This document shows positions 7,856 to 11,843 of a stretch of DNA of 11,843 nucleotides, in pieces. Source of the stretch: Candidatus Zixiibacteriota bacterium (GTDB lineage: Bacteria > Zixibacteria > MSB-5A5 > GN15 > FEB-12); NCBI GenBank assembly GCA_018816665.1, contig JAHIVM010000257.1, forward strand, positions 1 to 11,843, read 5' to 3'. A program made the position numbers and the translations under genes. The notes below the pieces were generated by a model that saw nothing but the letters and a program-made list of their open reading frames with translations, was not told where the DNA came from and searched no databases. The stretch's first letter is position 1. Each line of letters opens with the position of its first letter.

Positions 7856-7876
7856 ATGCCCATAGTGGACAAATAA

Positions 7877-8365
7877 ATGGATAAACAGAGGATACCGCAG
7901 ACGCGAAGCACAACTATGGAAAGCAGGTTTGTTCCGGTACGTGAGATTTCACCACGTGCCTTCATTGACACCGCGGGGGTGGAGCTTCACCGGGCCGAGC
8001 GGTACCGTGTGTTTGTATCGTTATCGGTAATTGATCTGGACTTCGTCCGGTCGCTGGCCGGCGACAAGTTTGACGAAGCTAAGCAGCGCATGGTCAAGGC
8101 CGTGCGCGAGAGTATCCGGGCCTGCGACAGTGTTGCCCTGGTGGGTGAGCATTGTCTCAGTGTGCTGTTTCCCGAGACATCGCGGCAGGGTGCCGAGATT
8201 GCGATTCGCCGGCTGAGTGATTTGGTGCGGTCGGAGTTGTCATCGCTGGTTGGCCGGGAGGTCAAGGATGTCGTTCCCGTGGAAATGGCTTCGTACCCCG
8301 ATACGGCGGGCGCCAAGGCGCTGTCTGTCTTTTTGACGGAGTTGGCGGACAAAAACAGAAACTGA
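7877..8365 (+). CDS. Small protein with a degenerate GGDEF domain
   Basis: A 162-aa cytoplasmic protein that resembles a stand-alone GGDEF (diguanylate cyclase fold) domain. Recognisable family blocks are AERYRVFVSLSVIDLDFV (40-57, the first strand with Asp53/Asp55), RACD (81-84), LVGEHCLSVLFPET (88-101) and the EIAIRRLSDLV helix. The active-site signature is lost: GGDEF is replaced by G90-E-H-C-L94, and the Phe-Lys/Asn-Asp substrate loop after DLD is absent. Cyclase activity is therefore not expected. RACD is followed by five residues before the degenerate signature, the exact spacing of the c-di-GMP inhibitory I-site (RxxD), so ligand binding may remain. The ATG at 7877 is preceded only by a weak GTGGA, and Met14 (7916) is an alternative start. 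A sigma-54-type promoter is just upstream and a strong terminator downstream, so it is probably a one-gene unit. The fold assignment rests on motif reading alone. Confidence 0.75.
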   Translation: MDKQRIPQTRSTTMESRFVPVREISPRAFIDTAGVELHRAERYRVFVSLSVIDLDFVRSLAGDKFDEAKQRMVKAVRESIRACDSVALVGEHCLSVLFPETSRQGAEIAIRRLSDLVRSELSSLVGREVKDVVPVEMASYPDTAGAKALSVFLTELADKNRN

Positions 8366-8399
8366 ATATCCCCTCTCGCATTTTACATCCCATCCCCTT

Positions 8400-8436
8400 G
8401 AAGGCCACCCACCCCCTCCGGGTGGCCTTCTTTTTT
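8400..8436 (+). terminator. Rho-independent terminator of the GGDEF-like gene
   Basis: GAAGGCCACCC (8400-8410) pairs perfectly with GGGTGGCCTTC (8420-8430) around a 9-base C-rich loop. TTTTTT (8431-8436) follows directly. This is a strong intrinsic terminator 34 bases after the stop of the + strand gene. Confidence 0.9.
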
Positions 8437-8476
8437 CTGCTCCTGGACGGGGTGGAAAGTCCGGACAGAGGGCACA

Positions 8477-8511
8477 GAAAAAGGCCCGGACGATTCGTCC
8501 GGGCCTTTTTC
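8477..8511. terminator. Bidirectional rho-independent terminator between convergent genes
   Basis: A perfect 17-base inverted repeat around a single T (8494), with GAAAAAGGCCCGGACGA as the left arm. The GC-rich core is flanked by A5 on one side and T5 on the other, so both strands produce a stem followed by a U tract. It terminates minus-strand valS, 28 bases after its stop, and backs up the + strand terminator at 8400-8436. Confidence 0.9.
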
Positions 8512-8538
8512 TATTCGGCAGGTGCAGGATGGGGCGGC

Positions 8539-11217
8539 TTACCAGCCCAGGATCTGCTCCAGGTTTTTGTTAATGCGTTCGATCCGTTCCTCGTAGTCCT
8601 TCTTCTTGAGGTGCTCACGATCGATGACATCGTTCGGAGCGTTGGCCAGGAAGTCGGGGTTGGCCAGCTTCTTTGAAACCTTGGTGAGCTGGTTTTTGAG
8701 GTTTTCCAGATCCTTCTGCAGCCGTCTTTTCTCGACCTCAATGTCAATCAGGCCCTCCAGGGGCAGGAACACCTCGGCCCCGGATATCACCGCAGAGGCC
8801 GAGAGCGGCGGTTTTTTGACTTTCGTGCCGCAATGCAAAGTCTCAACCCTGGCGAGGGAGCGGAAGTACTGGATATGGTCTTCCAGCAGCTTCCCGAAAG
8901 CCTCTTCTGAGACCCGGATATACAAATCGGATCGTTTACCGGGGGGCACGTTCAGTTCGGCGCGAACCGATCGCACGGCGGTCACAACTTCCTGGATCTG
9001 TTTCAGCGAATCCTCGAGAGCATCGTCTTTGTGCCGGCCGCTGGCTTTGGGCCAGGGACCGAAGGTGATTGTTCTGCTCTCGTTGCCGTCGGCCAGACCG
9101 GTCAATTGCCCGTAGATCTCTTCGGTCACAAACGGCGTGAACGGGTGCATCAGGCACAGGATCTGTTCCAGTACATAGGTGGCGACGTTTATGGAGCTGT
9201 CCCGTATGCCTTCGCCCGGTGTGTCCGGCTTAATCAGTTCTATATACCAGGAGCAATAGTCATCCCAGACGAAGTTGTACAGTGTTTTGGCGGCTGCGGA
9301 CAGTCGGAACTCATTGATGTTGCGTTCTACGGCTTCAATGGTGCGATCCAGCCGCGAGAGTATCCAGCGGTCAAAAATCACCAGGCCGGTTTCATCGAGC
9401 GAACCCAGAGACGGTTTCCGGCCGTCGAGACGCATCATTACGAATCGCGAGACCTGGTAGAGCTTGTTGACGAAGTTACGTCCGCCTTCAAACGTATTGC
9501 GGCTGATCCACGGATCCTGACCGTCGGGAGTCGCCAGGACCATCGAAATACGGAGGGCATCGGCCCCGTATTTGTCGATAATCTCCACCGGGTCGATACC
9601 GTTGCCGAGGGATTTGGACATTTTGATCCCGTTGGCATCGCGGACGGTGCCGTGGATGTACACATCGGAGAACGGCACGCCGCCCATAAACTCATAGCCG
9701 GCCATCACCATGCGGGCCACCCAGAGGAAGATGATTTCCGAGGCGGTGACCAGCGTTTTGGTCGGGTAGAAGCGGTTGAGTTCCGGTGTTTTTTCCGGCC
9801 AGCCAAAGACGGAGAAGGGCCACAACCACGATGAAAACCAGGTGTCGAGGACGTCGTCATCCTGGACCAGCGTTTTTGGGTCATACCCTTTGCATTCCTC
9901 GGCGGTTGGTCGGTCGACCGAGACGAACATGGTGCCGTCCTCGGCGTACCAGACGGGAATGCGGTGACCCCACCAGAGTTGCCGGGAGATGCACCAGTCG
10001 CGGATATTCTCCATCCAGTGGAGATAGGTCTTGGACCAGTAGTCCGGGTGGAAGCGCAGGTCGCCTTTGTTCAGGGCCTCGATGGCCGGTTTGGCCATTT
10101 CACTCATTTTGACGAACCACTGGTCGGACAGGTAAGGTTCCACAACCTGATGGCAGCGATAGCAGGTGCCGGCGGAAAGCTCGTACGCCTCGGTCTTTTC
10201 CAGTTGGCCCTTTTCGTTCAATTCGGCTACAAGTTGCTTGCGGGCGACATACCGGTCCAGACCCTTAAACTTGCCGGTGTTTTCGTTGAGGGTGCCATCA
10301 GTATTGAGAATGTTTATCTCCGGCAGGTCGTGGCGTTTGCCGATTTCAAAGTCGTTCGGATCGTGGGCGGGGGTCACTTTGACCACGCCGGTGCCGAATT
10401 CCGGGTCGACATAGCTGTCGGCCACGATGGGTATCTCGCGCTCCAGAATCGGCAGGATGACGGTTTTCCCGACGTACTTTTTGTAGCGGCTGTCTTTCGG
10501 GGAGACGGCCAGGGCGGTATCGCCGAGCATTGTCTCCGGTCGGGTTGTGGCTACGGTCAGGTACTCATCGGAGCCCTTCAACTTGTAGCGAATGTACCAG
10601 AGGCTGGAATCCCTGGTTTCGTGCTCGACTTCATCGTCGGAAAGAGAAGTCCGACAGGAGGGACACCAGTTGACGATACGATGGCCGCGATATATCCAGC
10701 CCTTGTCGTAGAGGTGCTTGAAGACCTCGGCGACAGCGCGTGAGAGACCGTCGTCAAATGTGAAGCGGGTACGGTCCCAATCGCAGCTGCAGCCCATTTC
10801 GCGGAGCTGACCGAGGATCAGGTCCTTGTTGTGATACGCCCAATCGCGGGTTCGCTCCAGGAACTTCTCGCGGCCCATCTCACGGCGGGTAGTGCCTTCC
10901 TTGATCAGTTGCTTCTCAACAATGACCTGGGTAGCAATGCCGGCATGATCGGAGCCCGGGATCCATTCCGCCTCGTAGCCGTCCATACGGTGCTTACGGA
11001 CCAGAATATCCTGAATGGTGTTGTTGAGAGCATGACCCAGGTGCAGCACGGCTGTGACATTCGGCGGAGGAATGACAATGGTATAGGCCGGCTTTTCGGA
11101 ATCCGGTCGGCCGTGAAAGACGCCCGAATCGACCCATTGCCGGTATATTCGTTTCTCCACCTCGGCCGGTGAATAGGCCGAAGTGCTTTTTGCTATCTGG
11201 TCGTTTGACTTGCTCAT
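8539..11217 (-). CDS. valS: Valine--tRNA ligase
   Basis: An 892-aa class I valyl-tRNA synthetase that charges tRNA-Val using ATP. The start at 11217 (MSKSNDQIAKS) is chosen because the frame's upstream extension to 11295 begins within the sigma-70 promoter, before the expected transcript start. Seen in order: the PPPNVTAVLHLGHA segment with the HIGH-type motif HLGH (59-62); the inserted editing (CP1) region with TTRPETMLGDTAL and GTGVVKVTPAHD; WCISRQLWWGHRIPVW; DVLDTWFSSWLWPFS; the second signature KMSKS (532-536); the anticodon-binding domain; and a C-terminal coiled coil (about 825-892, ending in LEQILGW) that contacts tRNA. CPSC and CYRCH clusters may bind zinc. The usual NVTG before the HIGH motif reads NVTA. 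Length and motifs are those of an intact enzyme. The gene is convergent to the GGDEF-like gene and divergent to mazG, so it is probably a single-gene unit. The leader of about 59 bases shows no obvious attenuator or T-box. Confidence 0.98.
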   Translation of the reverse strand: MSKSNDQIAKSTSAYSPAEVEKRIYRQWVDSGVFHGRPDSEKPAYTIVIPPPNVTAVLHLGHALNNTIQDILVRKHRMDGYEAEWIPGSDHAGIATQVIVEKQLIKEGTTRREMGREKFLERTRDWAYHNKDLILGQLREMGCSCDWDRTRFTFDDGLSRAVAEVFKHLYDKGWIYRGHRIVNWCPSCRTSLSDDEVEHETRDSSLWYIRYKLKGSDEYLTVATTRPETMLGDTALAVSPKDSRYKKYVGKTVILPILEREIPIVADSYVDPEFGTGVVKVTPAHDPNDFEIGKRHDLPEINILNTDGTLNENTGKFKGLDRYVARKQLVAELNEKGQLEKTEAYELSAGTCYRCHQVVEPYLSDQWFVKMSEMAKPAIEALNKGDLRFHPDYWSKTYLHWMENIRDWCISRQLWWGHRIPVWYAEDGTMFVSVDRPTAEECKGYDPKTLVQDDDVLDTWFSSWLWPFSVFGWPEKTPELNRFYPTKTLVTASEIIFLWVARMVMAGYEFMGGVPFSDVYIHGTVRDANGIKMSKSLGNGIDPVEIIDKYGADALRISMVLATPDGQDPWISRNTFEGGRNFVNKLYQVSRFVMMRLDGRKPSLGSLDETGLVIFDRWILSRLDRTIEAVERNINEFRLSAAAKTLYNFVWDDYCSWYIELIKPDTPGEGIRDSSINVATYVLEQILCLMHPFTPFVTEEIYGQLTGLADGNESRTITFGPWPKASGRHKDDALEDSLKQIQEVVTAVRSVRAELNVPPGKRSDLYIRVSEEAFGKLLEDHIQYFRSLARVETLHCGTKVKKPPLSASAVISGAEVFLPLEGLIDIEVEKRRLQKDLENLKNQLTKVSKKLANPDFLANAPNDVIDREHLKKKDYEERIERINKNLEQILGW

Positions 11218-11282
11218 ACTCTCGCCGTTCGGTATATTCCCGTCCCTTTTAACGAGACGAAAGTGGATGAATTTAGCTTTCC

Positions 11283-11311
11283 ATTGTACCTTCAACGCCC
11301 CGGATTGTCAA
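11283..11311 (-). promoter_or_regulatory. Sigma-70-type promoter of valS
   Basis: Read on the minus strand, TTGACA (11311-11306) and TACAAT (11288-11283) are separated by exactly 17 bases. The -35 box is perfect and the -10 box has one mismatch. The expected start point is near 11276, giving a leader of about 59 bases before the valS ATG at 11217. Confidence 0.8.
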
Positions 11312-11372
11312 GGTATGAAACATTGGGGGGCGGGCGGCGGTTCTACGCCAATAAAGGAAGATATCGGTACAT

Positions 11373-11843
11373 ATGTCAGAGTCACGAGCCAGATTGGAAA
11401 ATGACGAATTGACGCCTTTTGAACGCCTGGTTGAGGTCATGGCGATTCTCCGGGCTCCGGGCGGGTGTGCCTGGGACCGGGCGCAGGATCATCGCAGTCT
11501 CCTGCCGTACCTGATTGAGGAGTCGTACGAGGTGATCGAGGCAGTAGAATCAGGCAGTGACGGCGAGTTGAAGGAAGAACTGGGTGATTTGCTCTGTCAG
11601 GTGGTGTTTCACGCCCAACTGGCCCGGGAGCGAGAGGCTTTTACTATCGATGATGCGGCGACTGCGATTGTTGACAAACTGATTCGCAGGCATCCTCATG
11701 TATTCGGTGACAGGGCCGATCTGGACCCCCAGCAGGTACGCGATCAATGGGAGAGAATCAAGACTGAATCAGGAGAAAAGGACTCCGTTTTGGGCGGTCT
11801 GCCGGCCAGTATGCCGGCTCTGACTCAGGCGTATCGAATGGGC
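11373..11843 (+). CDS. mazG: MazG nucleoside triphosphate pyrophosphohydrolase, 5' part
   Basis: The first 157 residues of a MazG protein, with the frame still open at the window end. The family hydrolyses (d)NTPs to the monophosphate and PPi, which cleans nucleotide pools and can affect (p)ppGpp stress responses. Seen: MAILRAPGGCAWDRAQDH (the GCPWD block, with Ala for Pro), SLLPYLIEESYEVIEAVE with the metal-binding EExxE (49-53), EELGDLL completing the ExxD motif (69-72), QVVFHAQLA and the signature KLIRRHPHVFGD. The E..K.E segment of the family follows (WERIKTESGEKDS). The ATG at 11373 has AGGAAG at 11355-11360, a somewhat long 12-base spacing, and the first 12 residues precede the usual MazG start. 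About 100 residues, including most of the second MazG domain, are expected beyond the window. It is divergent from valS. No convincing own promoter was found in 11312-11372. Confidence 0.95.
   Translation, partial: MSESRARLENDELTPFERLVEVMAILRAPGGCAWDRAQDHRSLLPYLIEESYEVIEAVESGSDGELKEELGDLLCQVVFHAQLAREREAFTIDDAATAIVDKLIRRHPHVFGDRADLDPQQVRDQWERIKTESGEKDSVLGGLPASMPALTQAYRMG

Larger units (their letters stand above)
7616..7876. other. Intergenic region, regulatory
   Basis: These 261 bases separate the sigma-54 activator gene from the GGDEF-like gene. They hold the hairpin (7621-7646), an AT-richer middle with a small CAAT-GCAT-ATTG dyad around 7682-7695, the TTTCGT/ACGAAA dyad and the sigma-54 promoter candidate. 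No convincing sigma-70 promoter, RNA gene or coding sequence was seen. A 28-codon reading frame at 7753-7839 is judged non-coding. Confidence 0.6.

Noticed and set aside
11218..11276. T-box or other tRNA-sensing leader for valS
   Set aside because: The leader of about 59 bases is too short and shows no specifier-loop or antiterminator structure.

Overview
The window (about 11.8 kb, moderately GC-rich, densely coded) looks like an ordinary chromosomal segment of a free-living Gram-negative-type bacterium that uses sigma-54. The evidence is a housekeeping block (RimI, AccD, FolC, ValRS, MazG) beside a cytoplasmic two-component cluster ending in an NtrC-type activator with an intact GAFTGA loop. 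The combination of sigma-54 activators, GAF-containing soluble kinases and a small degenerate GGDEF protein would fit FCB-group or Zixibacteria-like lineages or deltaproteobacterial relatives. No marker here settles the phylum. No mobile element, CRISPR array, tRNA or complete rRNA was seen.

Layout: bases 10-6084 carry five + strand genes with overlapping or touching ends. They are rimI, accD, folC, a GAF histidine kinase (457 aa) and a REC-GAF-GAF-histidine kinase hybrid (716 aa). After a 103-base gap comes an NtrC-family sigma-54 activator (6188-7615), closed by a hairpin. A 261-base intergenic region (7616-7876) follows, with a good sigma-54 promoter candidate (7840-7855) and an upstream dyad (7774-7792). 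It leads into a small degenerate GGDEF-domain protein (7877-8365). Two strong hairpin terminators (8400-8436 and 8477-8511) separate this gene from convergent valS (minus strand, 11217-8539). valS has a near-consensus sigma-70 promoter (11283-11311) and is divergent from mazG, which starts at 11373 and runs off the window.

How the genes may work together: kinase 1 could phosphorylate the N-terminal receiver of the hybrid kinase. The hybrid lacks a C-terminal receiver, so it could pass phosphate to the NtrC-type regulator. That regulator could then activate the sigma-54 promoter 225 bases downstream of its own gene and so drive the degenerate GGDEF protein. That protein has lost the GGDEF signature (GEHCL instead) but keeps an RxxD motif at the exact inhibitory-site spacing, so it could be a c-di-GMP receptor rather than a synthase. 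This circuit is inference from order and motifs.

The most anomalous point is folC. It is split by a -1 frameshift at a run of nine adenines (1639-1647), which is either an assembly or mutation error, or a site of ribosomal or transcriptional slippage.
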